This document shows, piece after piece, positions 39,817 to 48,048 of a DNA stretch of 56,308 nucleotides (position 1 is its first letter; each line of letters begins with the position of its first letter). The notes under the pieces were generated by a model. It was not told the origin of the DNA and made no database searches. It worked only from the letters and a program-made list of their open reading frames with translations. The stretch comes from Streptomyces solicavernae. Lineage in GTDB: Bacteria; Actinomycetota; Actinomycetes; Streptomycetales; Streptomycetaceae. Made by a program: the position numbers and the translations under genes. The stretch is taken from the NCBI RefSeq assembly GCF_029968095.1, contig NZ_JASCIR010000035.1, positions 1 to 56,308 of the forward strand. The letters are read 5' to 3'.

Positions 39817-40236
39817 ATGAACGAGCACACGAACGACCAGCACACGAACGACCACTGCATGAGCGACCACTGCATGAGCGAGGAGTACATGAGCGAGGAG
39901 TACATGAGCGATCAGCCGGGCGAGGAGTTCACCGTCCTCAGCGATGACCTGCTCCAGCACCCCGAGCTCTCCGCCACCGCGATCGGGATCTCCGCGTACA
40001 TCCAGTCGCTGCCCGAAGGGTCCGACGTCAGCATCAGGGCGCTGGCCGGGCGGTTCACCGAAGGGGAGGTACGGATCGCCTCCGCCCTGCGCGAGCTGGA
40101 GGCCCACGGCTACCTCGCCCGCACCCGGGTCCGGCTCCCCTCCGGGCGGATCGTCACGCAGACCGTCTCGTACAACGTCCCGCTCGCGACGCACGCCGCC
40201 CCACAGATCCCGGGGCAGCGCCGGCCTCAGCCGTAG
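39817..40236 (+). CDS. Small winged-helix protein with repeated start codons
   Basis: A 139-residue protein (from ATG 39817). Residues from FTVLSDDLLQHPELSATAIGISAYIQSL through ALAGRFTEGEVRIASALRELEAHGYLARTRVRLPSGRIVTQTVSYN form a helix-turn-helix/winged-helix domain of a Streptomyces family of unknown targets. The N-terminus is built of 15-bp repeats, giving MSDHC-MSDHC-MSEEY-MSEEY-MSDQP, so ATGs occur in frame at 39859, 39874, 39889 and 39904. The last two are each preceded by GAGGAG. The true start is therefore ambiguous. Confidence 0.75.
   Translation: MNEHTNDQHTNDHCMSDHCMSEEYMSEEYMSDQPGEEFTVLSDDLLQHPELSATAIGISAYIQSLPEGSDVSIRALAGRFTEGEVRIASALRELEAHGYLARTRVRLPSGRIVTQTVSYNVPLATHAAPQIPGQRRPQP
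39859..39918 (+). repeat. 15-bp repeats carrying SD-like and ATG elements
   Basis: ATGAGCGACCACTGC is present twice, then ATGAGCGAGGAGTAC twice, then a partial ATGAGCGATCAG. GAGGAG followed by TAC-ATG recurs, so each unit of the second type supplies a ribosome-binding site for the next ATG. Confidence 0.92.
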
Positions 40237-40269
40237 GGCGCGGAACGGCGGCGGAGCGTGGGGGCCGGA

Positions 40270-42549
40270 TCACCGGACCACTACCCCCTGCGGCCGGATC
40301 GGCAGCCGGTTCACCGGGCGTCCCGTGGCGGCCCGCACCGCGCCCGCCACCGCCGCCGGGGACGTGACCACCGGGGCCGCCGAGGCGGGCTTCGCGCCGA
40401 ACGGGGCGACCACGTCGCGTTCCTCGACCAGCTTGACGATGCGGATGTCGGGGGCGTCCAGGGCCGTCGGCAGGGCGTATCCCGTCAGGTCGGGGTGGCG
40501 GATCAGGCCCTTCGGGGTGCGGAGGTTCTCCGTGAGGGCCGCGCCGACGCCCTGAGTGACACCGGCCTCGATACGGGCCTTCAGCTGGGCCGGATTGAGG
40601 ACGCGGCCGACGTCCTGGGCCACCGCCAGCTCGACCACCCGCACCGAGCCCATCTCCACGTCCACGTCGACCACCGCGCGGATCGCGCAGAACGCGAGGC
40701 CCACGAACGCGTCGCCCTGGCCGGTGTCGTCCAGCGGCTCCGTGGGGTGCGGGCGGCACTGGGCCGTGGCCCAGAGTTCCTTGCCGTCCATGGCCTCCGT
40801 GACCGTCGTGGACAGGACTCCGTCGTACGAGGTGATCTTGCCGTCGGTGATCTGGAGCAGCTCCGTGGACATGCCGAACTTGGCCGCCAGGGGCTGCAGG
40901 AGCTGGGTGCGGACCATCTTCGCGGCTCGCTCGACCGCCCCGCCGGACACCCAGGTGTGGCGGCCTCGGCAGGCCGGGCCCGCCGGGGGCTGGTCCGTGT
41001 CCACCGAGGCCACGTGGACCTCGTCGATGCCCAGGGTCTCCTGGACGATCTGCCGGGCGAGCGTGGAGAAGCCCTGGCCCGTGTCGACCGCCGCGCAGAT
41101 CACCGTGGCCACGCCGTCCTGCACCTTGACGGTGGCCGTGGAGACCTCGTCGGCGCCCTCCGCGCCCAGCATGTGCACCATGCCGAGCGCGTAGCCGACG
41201 CCCCGGCGGATCGCGCCGGGCTCGCCCGCGCCCTCCGGGCCGCCGGGCAGCAGCCACTCCTCCTCCGGCAGGTCCTTGGGGAGCGGGGGGAGGGGGAAGT
41301 CCCGTACGGAGCGCAGGAGTTCGGCGACCGGGGCCGGGCAGGTGACCGTCTGGCCGGTGGGCAGGATGTCGCCCGTGGCGAGGACGTTGCGCAGCCGCAG
41401 CTCGGCCGGGTCGAGGCCCAGCTTCCCCGCCAGCTTGTCCATCTGCGCCTCGTAGGCCGCGCACACCTGCATCGCGCCCTCGCCGCGCACATGGCCCGAC
41501 GGCGGGTTGTTCGTACGGACCGCCCAGCCCTCGATGAAGGCGTGCGGGACGACGTACGGGCCGCAGGCGAACGACACGGCCGCGGCCAGGGACTCCGATG
41601 ACGCGTCCGCGTACGCGCCCGCGTCGAGCAGGATCTGCGCCTCGACCTTGACCAGGCGGCCCTCGGCGTCGGCGTGGTGGCGGTAGCGGAGCAGGGTGGG
41701 GTGGCGGTGGGCGTGGCCGAGGAAGGACTCCTCGCGGGTCGCCGTCAGCTTGACCGGGCAGCCGGTCTTCAACGCCAGGAGTCCGAGCGGGAGTTGGAAG
41801 CCGGGGTCCTCGCGGTCGGCGGTCGCGCCGGGCACGCCGGTGACGACGACCTTCACGCGGTCCGGGTCCAGGCCGTAGCAGGCGGCGGCCAGGTCGCGGT
41901 CGGTGTGCGGGTCGGTGGAGGCGACGTACAGCTCGACGCCGCCGTCGGGGCGCGGCACCGCGAGGCCCGCCTCGGCGCCGATGGGGGCCGGGTCCTGGCG
42001 GCCGATGCGGTACAGGCCCTCCACCACGACCTCGCCCGCGGCCTCCAGGTCGCCGTAGCGCAGCGGGATGTGCCGGATCAGGTTGCCGTCGGGGTGCAGG
42101 GGCTCGGCGGCGAAGGCCTGCTCGGGGTCGGTGACCGGGTCCAGGACCTCGTACTCGACCTGGATCGCGGCCGCGGCCATCCGGGCCGTGTCGGGGTGGT
42201 CCGCGGCCACGGCGGCGATCGGCTCGCCGTGGTGGCGGACCAGGTCGGCGGCGAAGACCGGGCGGTCGTGGACGCGGCGGCCGTGCGCGGCGTCGCCGGG
42301 GATGTCGGCGGCGGTGACTACGGCTCGTACGCCGGGCATCGCGTGTGCTTCCGTGGTGTCGACGGAGACGATGCGGGCGTGCGGGTGCGGCGACCGGAGG
42401 AGCGCGGCCCACAGCAGGCCCTCGGCCCACAGGTCCGCCGCGTACGGGAACGTGCCCTCCGTCTTGGCCTGCGCGTCGGCGGGCTGCAGCGACGCGCCGA
42501 TGCCGTGCTCGGGCTGCGGCGCGTCGGCGGCGGGCGCTTCGGTGCTCAC
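40270..42549 (-). CDS. Molybdenum hydroxylase large subunit (xanthine-dehydrogenase-like)
   Basis: A 759-residue molybdopterin-binding subunit of the xanthine oxidase family: N-terminal a/b hammerhead domain (TEGTFPYAADLWAEGLLWAALLRSPHPHARI), then Moco-binding domains with VRGEGAMQVCAAYEAQMDKLA, RGRHTWVSGGAVE and QDVGRVLNPAQLKARIEAGVTQG. Two motifs are unlike the canonical family. The glycine-rich GGGFGGKE region reads GVPGATADREDPGF (about residues 236-250), and the C-terminal GxGE motif with the catalytic Glu reads PFGAKPASAAP (K720). The substrate is therefore unlikely to be inferable as xanthine. GTG start overlaps the iron-sulfur gene stop. Confidence 0.85.
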   Translation of the reverse strand: MSTEAPAADAPQPEHGIGASLQPADAQAKTEGTFPYAADLWAEGLLWAALLRSPHPHARIVSVDTTEAHAMPGVRAVVTAADIPGDAAHGRRVHDRPVFAADLVRHHGEPIAAVAADHPDTARMAAAAIQVEYEVLDPVTDPEQAFAAEPLHPDGNLIRHIPLRYGDLEAAGEVVVEGLYRIGRQDPAPIGAEAGLAVPRPDGGVELYVASTDPHTDRDLAAACYGLDPDRVKVVVTGVPGATADREDPGFQLPLGLLALKTGCPVKLTATREESFLGHAHRHPTLLRYRHHADAEGRLVKVEAQILLDAGAYADASSESLAAAVSFACGPYVVPHAFIEGWAVRTNNPPSGHVRGEGAMQVCAAYEAQMDKLAGKLGLDPAELRLRNVLATGDILPTGQTVTCPAPVAELLRSVRDFPLPPLPKDLPEEEWLLPGGPEGAGEPGAIRRGVGYALGMVHMLGAEGADEVSTATVKVQDGVATVICAAVDTGQGFSTLARQIVQETLGIDEVHVASVDTDQPPAGPACRGRHTWVSGGAVERAAKMVRTQLLQPLAAKFGMSTELLQITDGKITSYDGVLSTTVTEAMDGKELWATAQCRPHPTEPLDDTGQGDAFVGLAFCAIRAVVDVDVEMGSVRVVELAVAQDVGRVLNPAQLKARIEAGVTQGVGAALTENLRTPKGLIRHPDLTGYALPTALDAPDIRIVKLVEERDVVAPFGAKPASAAPVVTSPAAVAGAVRAATGRPVNRLPIRPQGVVVR

Positions 42550-44597
42550 GCCGGTCCTCCGTCCTGCGGGTAGTCCTGGGGGGCGCCCTGCGGGTAGTCC
42601 TCAGGGGTGCCCTGCGGGTAGTGCTGCGGGTGGACTCCGCCGGCGCCGGGCGGGGCCTGGTTCGGGATGCGGAGCGCGGCCGCGCCGTCCGCCGACTCCG
42701 CCTCGCCGTGCGGGAGTTCGCCTGCCGTTGCCGCGGCCACAGCCGCCTCTGCCTCCGCTTCCGCCCCTGCCTCCGCCTCCGCTTCCGCTTCCGCCTCGGC
42801 CGAGGCCCGGCGCTCGGCCACGACGTCGCGCACCGCGTCCAGGACGCCGCGGTAGCCGGAGCAGCGGCAGAGGTTGCCGCAGAGCGCCTGCCGGGTCTCG
42901 CGCTCGCTCGGGTCGGGGTTGCCCTCAAGCAGGTCGTGCACGGTCATCGCCATGCCCGGTACGCAGAATCCGCACTGCACGGCGCTGCCGCACGCCAACG
43001 CCCGCTGTACGTCCGAGGGTTGACCGCCGGCGGCGAGCCCCTCGACCGTACGGACCTCGCTGCCCGCGGTGGTCGCGCCGGGCACCAGGCAGGACGCGAC
43101 GAGCCGCCCGTCCACCTGCACCGCGCACGCCCCGCACTCGCCCTGCGAGCAGCCGTCCTTGGCCCCGGCGAGCCCGAGCCGCTCACGCAGCACGTAGAGC
43201 AGCGACTCCCCGATCCAGGCGTCCGTGACGGGCCGGTCGACCCCGTTCACCCGCAGGACGTACGAGGCGAGCGGGTGCTCGTCGTGCGGTACGGCGGGCT
43301 GCTCCTGGGTGGTGCTTACGGCGGGGGTCGTCCCGGGTTCCGGTACGGGCTGGGCTTCGGCAGTCGGTACGGGTTCGGGCTGGGGGGCGGACTCGGGCTC
43401 GGCGTCCGCCTCGGGTTCAGCGACTTCATCGCGTTCATAGCGTTCATCGCGTTCATCGCGTTCATCGACGACGGATTCGACGGGCTCGACGGATTCGACG
43501 GGCTCGACGGACTCGACGGACTCGACGGACTCGTCAGCGGTCTCGGGCTCCGGCTCGGGCTCGCGCTCCGGCTCCTGCTCCGTGGCCGTCAACTCGGCTT
43601 CGTCGACCGGGACTTCGTCCCTCGCTGGCGCCTCGACCGGAGGTACGTCCCGTACGATCCCCAGCTCGGCGGTCATCTCGGCGGGAGACTCCACGAGCTC
43701 GGAGACGGGCTCGGAGACGGGCTCGGAGACGGGCTCGGGGAGGGGCTCGGAGACGGGCTCGGAGACGGGCTCGGGGAGGGGCTCGGAGACGGGCTCGGGA
43801 ACAAGCTCGGGCTCGGGCTCGGGCTCGCGCTCCGGCACGCTCGTCGCCCAGGGCGCCGCCGCACCCCCCGGCAGGGTCGCCGGGGCCTCGCCGCCCCACT
43901 GCTCGATCAGCGAGGACTGCGTGAACTCGCCCGACTCGTCCGGGAGTTCACCCTGCGCGAGCGGAATCGACCACTGCCCGGTGACATCGGCCTGACCGGT
44001 GAGGTCCGGCTGCCCGGCCGCCGGGTCCGCGTACGCCGGAGGGGCCACCTGGTCCTGCGGGAGCGGGTCGTACCCGGTGTAGCCCTGGTCGGGGTACGCG
44101 TACCCGGAAGGGTCCTGATAGGCCGCCGGGTCCTGGCCGACCTCGTACCCGCCCCCTCCCCCGCCCTCGTACCCGTACCCGTACCCGCCGAAGTCACCCT
44201 GCCCGTACCCGTCCTGGCCGTACCCGCCCTGGCCGTACATGTCCTGGCCGTACATGTCCTGGCCGTACGGCTGCTGGGGTGCGTTCGGCTCGGGCCAGTG
44301 GACCTCTTCGGGGGCGGGCTGTGCCGGGTCGGCGCCCATCGTGGGGACGACGAACGCGCTGGTCGCGGCCGGGTCGGTGGCCGCGCCGCCGGTCACGGAG
44401 ATCTGCGGCGGCACGTAACCGCCGGGTGCGGCGAGCGGCGTGGTCGTGCCGCCCTCCTCGAAGTCGGCGAGGCCGAACCCCTCGGGGATCTGCACGAAGG
44501 CCGTGGCGTCGGCGTCGTACTCGCCCTGCGGGATGGGCTCCCAGCCGCCGTTCCCGTGCTCGACACCGCCCCCGGTGTTGCCGTTGGCGTCGCTCAC
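42546..44597 (-). CDS. 2Fe-2S subunit with a giant low-complexity N-terminus
   Basis: A 683-residue protein. Residues about 445-605 are the two-cluster ferredoxin module of molybdenum hydroxylases: C483-SQGE-C488-GA-C491 plus a distal Cys (LVASC), then CGFCVPGMAMTVHDLL and CGNLCRCSGYRGVLDAV. Typical subunits are about 160-200 residues. Here about 440 residues precede the module (QDMYGQ, EPVSEP, ESVEPV and DERDER repeats) and about 75 follow (EAEAEA, PQGxPQDYPQ). The GTG start at 44597 has GGGGAGGG upstream and overlaps the flavin-subunit stop. The extension is rich in acidic and Tyr/Gly residues and is probably disordered. Confidence 0.87.
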   Translation of the reverse strand: MSDANGNTGGGVEHGNGGWEPIPQGEYDADATAFVQIPEGFGLADFEEGGTTTPLAAPGGYVPPQISVTGGAATDPAATSAFVVPTMGADPAQPAPEEVHWPEPNAPQQPYGQDMYGQDMYGQGGYGQDGYGQGDFGGYGYGYEGGGGGGYEVGQDPAAYQDPSGYAYPDQGYTGYDPLPQDQVAPPAYADPAAGQPDLTGQADVTGQWSIPLAQGELPDESGEFTQSSLIEQWGGEAPATLPGGAAAPWATSVPEREPEPEPELVPEPVSEPLPEPVSEPVSEPLPEPVSEPVSEPVSELVESPAEMTAELGIVRDVPPVEAPARDEVPVDEAELTATEQEPEREPEPEPETADESVESVESVEPVESVEPVESVVDERDERDERYERDEVAEPEADAEPESAPQPEPVPTAEAQPVPEPGTTPAVSTTQEQPAVPHDEHPLASYVLRVNGVDRPVTDAWIGESLLYVLRERLGLAGAKDGCSQGECGACAVQVDGRLVASCLVPGATTAGSEVRTVEGLAAGGQPSDVQRALACGSAVQCGFCVPGMAMTVHDLLEGNPDPSERETRQALCGNLCRCSGYRGVLDAVRDVVAERRASAEAEAEAEAEAGAEAEAEAAVAAATAGELPHGEAESADGAAALRIPNQAPPGAGGVHPQHYPQGTPEDYPQGAPQDYPQDGGPA
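43690..43812 (-). repeat. 12-bp tandem repeats encoding SEP/PEP blocks
   Basis: About nine copies of GGCTCGGAGACG, interrupted by GGCTCGGGGAGG, encode EPVSEP/EPLPEP repeats in the iron-sulfur subunit extension. A second 9-bp block (GACGGGCTC/GACGGACTC) lies at about 43470-43530. Confidence 0.85.
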
Positions 44598-45499
44598 GAC
44601 AGCGCCCTCCCCAGTGCTCGTCGGGCCAGTACGGCGACGGTGCGCCGCAGGTGCAGTACGGCGGGCGGCAGCTGTTCCTGCGTGCCGTCCGGTGCCTGGT
44701 CGGGGATGCACGCGGCGGCGACGTAGTCACCGAAGGCGTGCAGGGCCTGCGGGTCGAGGGCGCGTTCGGCGTCCCAGTCGATCAGCGACGCCACCCACTC
44801 CTCGGCCTCCAGGGGGCGCAGCGGCATCGGTGCGATGGCGCCGACCGCGCAGCGCACGCCGCGCCGCGCCGGGTCGAGGACGAGGGCGACGGAGGCGGTG
44901 GCACGGCCGGGGCCGGTGCGTCCGGTGGCCTTGAGGAAGACCTGCGGGGCGTGCAGCAGCGGTACGCGCACAAAGCCGATCAGCTCGCCCGCGCGCAGCA
45001 TGTCCATGCCCGCGAGCAGGTGCGACACGGGCACTTCGCGGCGGGCGCCGCCCGGTCCCGCGATGACCAACGTGGCTTCGAGCGCGGCGAGTACGGGCAG
45101 CGAGTCGCCGGTCGGCGCGGCCGAGGCGATGTTGCCGCCGAGGGTGCCTGCGTTGCGTACCGTGGGCGGTCCGGCGGCGCGGGCGGCGGCGGCGAGCGCG
45201 GGCATGAGCGCGGCGAAGTCGGGGCGGCCCATGCGGGCGTGGGTGAGTCCGGCGCCGAGCAGGGCGTGCCCGTCCTGGTACTGCCAGCCGCGGATCTCGC
45301 TGATCCGGCCGAGGCCCACGAGGGCGGCGGGCCTGAGGAGTCCGGAGTTGACCGAGGCCATCAGATCGGTGCCGCCCGCCACCGGCACTGCGGCGGGCAT
45401 GGCGGCGAGCGCCGCCACCGCCTCGTCCAGCGTGGCAGGCAACTTCACCGCATGTGCAGCCTGTGCCGCCTGCGGCGACTGCGGTGCGTGCGTGGTCAA
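44594..45499 (-). CDS. FAD-binding subunit of the molybdenum hydroxylase
   Basis: A 301-residue CoxM/XdhB-type flavoprotein. It has the PCMH FAD motifs VPVAGGTDLMASVNSG and RNAGTLGGNIASAAPTGDSLPVLAAL, followed by the CO-dehydrogenase flavoprotein C-terminal domain (FLKATGRTGPGRATASVALVLD). It shuttles electrons from the 2Fe-2S subunit to an acceptor. The TTG start at 45499 (TTHAPQSPQ) has an AAGGGG about 9 bases upstream; another TTG at 45529 would extend it by ten residues. It is first in the operon FAD, FeS, Mo, with four-base overlaps throughout. Confidence 0.9.
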   Translation of the reverse strand: MTTHAPQSPQAAQAAHAVKLPATLDEAVAALAAMPAAVPVAGGTDLMASVNSGLLRPAALVGLGRISEIRGWQYQDGHALLGAGLTHARMGRPDFAALMPALAAAARAAGPPTVRNAGTLGGNIASAAPTGDSLPVLAALEATLVIAGPGGARREVPVSHLLAGMDMLRAGELIGFVRVPLLHAPQVFLKATGRTGPGRATASVALVLDPARRGVRCAVGAIAPMPLRPLEAEEWVASLIDWDAERALDPQALHAFGDYVAAACIPDQAPDGTQEQLPPAVLHLRRTVAVLARRALGRALS

Positions 45500-45731
45500 A
45501 CCGGCTGCCCCTTCCCTACGACCGAGCAAGTGAGCCAGGGTGTGCCTACTGCGCCGTACGGTACGTGCTCACAGGCCGGACGTGGCAACTCTGGCACATC
45601 TTCCGGGTCGCCCGACGCGGGGGTCCGCTAGGAGTGGTCCGTCCCGTGACGACGGGATACGTCCGGTTTCCCATGTCCTCACCGTTTACTGCCCGTTGCA
45701 GCCGTTCGACGGGGCTTGGGCCGTTGTTCCC

Positions 45732-45841
45732 CGCACGTTTTCCGACACGTTTTCCGACACGTTTCCGACAGGTATTCCGCCACGTATTCCGACAGGTATT
45801 CCGCCACGTACGAGAGGTGCGCGACCGAGAGGTGCGCGACG
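45732..45841 (-). repeat. 12-bp array upstream of the molybdenum hydroxylase operon
   Basis: Seven 11-12-base units (CGACACGTTTTC, CGACAGGTATTC, CGCCACGTATTC) are followed by two perfect 15-bp units (GAGAGGTGCGCGACC/G). They lie in the 400-base space between the operon start and the GH20 gene. No gene is supported in 45500-45905. Confidence 0.85.
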
Positions 45842-45905
45842 GTGTACGTACGGGCACCCACGCTCCCAGGGCCGCACCCCCGGGGCGTGCGGGTTGGCGG
45901 TGGCC

Positions 45906-47540
45906 TCACACGTTCGGGGGCGCTCCCTCGATCGGGCGTCCGAGCACGCCGGGGCGCCGCTGCCACGGGTGAGGTCCGGAGGGCGGCCGGTAGTCGACGC
46001 CGAGGGCGTCGAGCCGGGCCAGGTGGGCGGTCATGCGGCGCTCGAAGTCCGCGAAGTCCCGCTCGGCGGCGGGCGGCAGGGCGCTCCAGGCGACCTCGGC
46101 GAAGGCGAGGAGGCGCGGGAAGACCTGGTAGTCGAGGCGCTGGCGGGTCTCCATCACCTCGGTCCAGGCGTTGGCCTGCGTGCCGAGCACATGCCGGGCC
46201 TCGGCCTCGGTGAGCTGCGGCGGTACGGGGTCGAAGCGGTAGACGTCCTCCAGGGTGCGGACGTACCCGATGGGGACCGGCTCGTCCTCGCCGCCGTGCT
46301 GCCGGTGGTCCAGGTAGACCTGCTGTTCGGGGCACATGACGACGTCGTGGCCCGCGCGTGCGGCCGCGATGCCGCCCGCGTAGCCGCGCCAGGAGGAGAC
46401 GGCCGCTCCGGGCGCGAGGCCGCCCTCCAGGATCTCGTCCCAGCCGATGAGGCGGCGGCCGCGCCCGCTGAGCCAGCCGTCGAAGTGCCGGATGAACCAG
46501 GACTGCAGCTCGTCCTCGTCGGCGAGGCCCAGCTCCTTGATGCGGGCCTGCGCGGCGGGCGACTGCCGCCACTGGTCCTTGGGGCACTCGTCGCCGCCGA
46601 TGTGCACGAACGGCGAGGTGTCGGGCGGGAAGAGTTCCAGGATCTCCTCAAGGACACCTTCGTAGAACCGGAGTACGGCGTCGGTGGGGGCGAGGACATT
46701 GGGGGTGATGCCCCAGGTGTCCCAGACGCCGAGTGCGGCGGTGTCGACGACGTCGGTGTTGCCGAGCTCCGGGTACGCGGCGATCGCGGCCTGCGAGTGG
46801 CCGGGGATGTCCACCTCGGGGACGACACGGATGTGCCGCTCGCGGGCGTACGCGACGATCTCGCGGATGTCGTCCTGGGTGTAGAAGCCGCCGTGCGGCC
46901 GGTCCTCCCAGAGCGGGGACGCGCGGTGGCCGTACTTGGTGCGGGGGCGCCAGGAGGCGGTCTCGGTGAGCTTCGGGTGGCGCTTGATCTCGATGCGCCA
47001 GCCCTGGTCGTCGGTGAGGTGGAAATGGAAGACGTTCAGCTTGTGCGCGGCGAGCAGGTCGAGTTGGCGCAGGACGTCGTCCTTGGGCCGGAAGTGCCGG
47101 GCCACGTCCAGCATCATGCCGCGCCAGCCGAAGCGGGGCGCGTCCTCGACGACGGCGCCGGGCAGGGTCCAGCGGCGGTCCGGGTCGAGGGGTGCGCGGC
47201 GGAAGGCGTCGGGGCCGAGGAGCTGGCGCAGGGTCTGGGCGGCCCAGAAGACCCCGGCGGCGTCGGCGCCGGTGAGGGTGACGGCCTCGGCGTCGATGCG
47301 GAGGCGGTGGGCCTCGGGTACGCCCCCGAGTTCCGCGGGTGCGATACGCAGCCGGATCGCGGGGCCGTCGGCGCCCGGGGCGAGCGGGAGTGCGGTGGCG
47401 GCGCCGAGGGTGGAGCGCAGCCAGCGGGCGGTGCGTTCGGTGCCGGGGGCGGCCTCGATGACGGTCGAGGTGTCGAGGACGAAGGTGTCGTCGGTGGGGT
47501 GGGCGGTGGCGGGTGCCGGAATGAGATCCGCGAGTGTCAT
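45906..47540 (-). CDS. Beta-N-acetylhexosaminidase (GH20)
   Basis: A 544-residue glycoside hydrolase family 20 enzyme that releases terminal GlcNAc/GalNAc from chitin fragments or peptidoglycan pieces. An N-terminal GH20b domain (about 20-135) precedes the TIM barrel. The catalytic Asp-Glu pair is D317-E318 in HIGGDECPKDQW, and the substrate-contact segments FHFHLTDDQGWRIEI and DIPGHSQA are present. There is no signal peptide from the ATG at 47540, so it is probably cytoplasmic and acts on imported chitobiose. Confidence 0.94.
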   Translation of the reverse strand: MTLADLIPAPATAHPTDDTFVLDTSTVIEAAPGTERTARWLRSTLGAATALPLAPGADGPAIRLRIAPAELGGVPEAHRLRIDAEAVTLTGADAAGVFWAAQTLRQLLGPDAFRRAPLDPDRRWTLPGAVVEDAPRFGWRGMMLDVARHFRPKDDVLRQLDLLAAHKLNVFHFHLTDDQGWRIEIKRHPKLTETASWRPRTKYGHRASPLWEDRPHGGFYTQDDIREIVAYARERHIRVVPEVDIPGHSQAAIAAYPELGNTDVVDTAALGVWDTWGITPNVLAPTDAVLRFYEGVLEEILELFPPDTSPFVHIGGDECPKDQWRQSPAAQARIKELGLADEDELQSWFIRHFDGWLSGRGRRLIGWDEILEGGLAPGAAVSSWRGYAGGIAAARAGHDVVMCPEQQVYLDHRQHGGEDEPVPIGYVRTLEDVYRFDPVPPQLTEAEARHVLGTQANAWTEVMETRQRLDYQVFPRLLAFAEVAWSALPPAAERDFADFERRMTAHLARLDALGVDYRPPSGPHPWQRRPGVLGRPIEGAPPNV

Positions 47541-47590
47541 GCGGTCCTGCGTAGCACGGATCGGGTGCCGTCGTACGTGACTCGGGAACC

Positions 47591-47606
47591 TGGGGCTGCC
47601 GCCCCA
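47591..47606 (-). terminator. Short GC hairpin between GH20 and DUF3039 genes
   Basis: TGGGGC-TGCC-GCCCCA. A second hairpin with CCTCCC/GGGAGG arms at 47656-47679 lies closer to the DUF3039 stop. Either could end that minus-strand transcript. Confidence 0.45.
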
Positions 47607-47697
47607 GACCCCGCTCCCTCTTCGGCCTGCCTTCGACCTGCGGCCTCGTCCTCAGCCTCCCCCGGCTACCACTGGGAGGTGCCCTCAGGAGGACGGG

Positions 47698-47985
47698 CTA
47701 CTTGTTGTCCTTGCCGCCCTTGTCCTTGTCGCCACCCGCGCCCATGGACTCGTAGATCTCCTTGCACATGGGGCACACCGGGTACTTCTTCGGGTCGCGG
47801 CCCGGGACCCAGACCTTGCCGCAGAGTGCGACGACGGGTGTTCCGTCGAGCGCGCTCGCCATGATCTTGTCCTTCTGGACGTAGTGGGCGTAGCGCTCGT
47901 GGTCGCCGTCGCCGTGCGACACCTGCGGTGTCGGCTCTACGAGGGTCCCCGTACCTGCCCCGCGCTCGGGCTCTTGAGTGCTCAT
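47698..47985 (-). CDS. DUF3039 domain protein
   Basis: A 95-residue actinobacterial protein: ERYAHYVQKDKIMASALDGTPVVALCGKVWVPGRDPKKYPVCPMCKEIYESM. One CGK and a CPMC pair suggest a single zinc-binding site. The C-terminus is Lys/Asp/Gly-rich. Function unknown; it is probably a small soluble regulator or structural zinc protein. Start 47985 (MSTQEPE) is chosen by family length. It lies 63 bases downstream of the YqgE/AlgH stop and may be co-transcribed. Confidence 0.9.
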   Translation of the reverse strand: MSTQEPERGAGTGTLVEPTPQVSHGDGDHERYAHYVQKDKIMASALDGTPVVALCGKVWVPGRDPKKYPVCPMCKEIYESMGAGGDKDKGGKDNK

Positions 47986-48048
47986 AACTGCCAAGGGTAC
48001 CCAGGCTCCGCGGGTGCGCGGCAGCACCCGCACACGGCCGCCCGCCGG

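Noticed and set aside
45679..46587. Minus-strand frame running through the 45.7-kb repeat array
   Set aside because: It overlaps the GH20 gene out of frame, and its end is only the 12-bp repeat translated.
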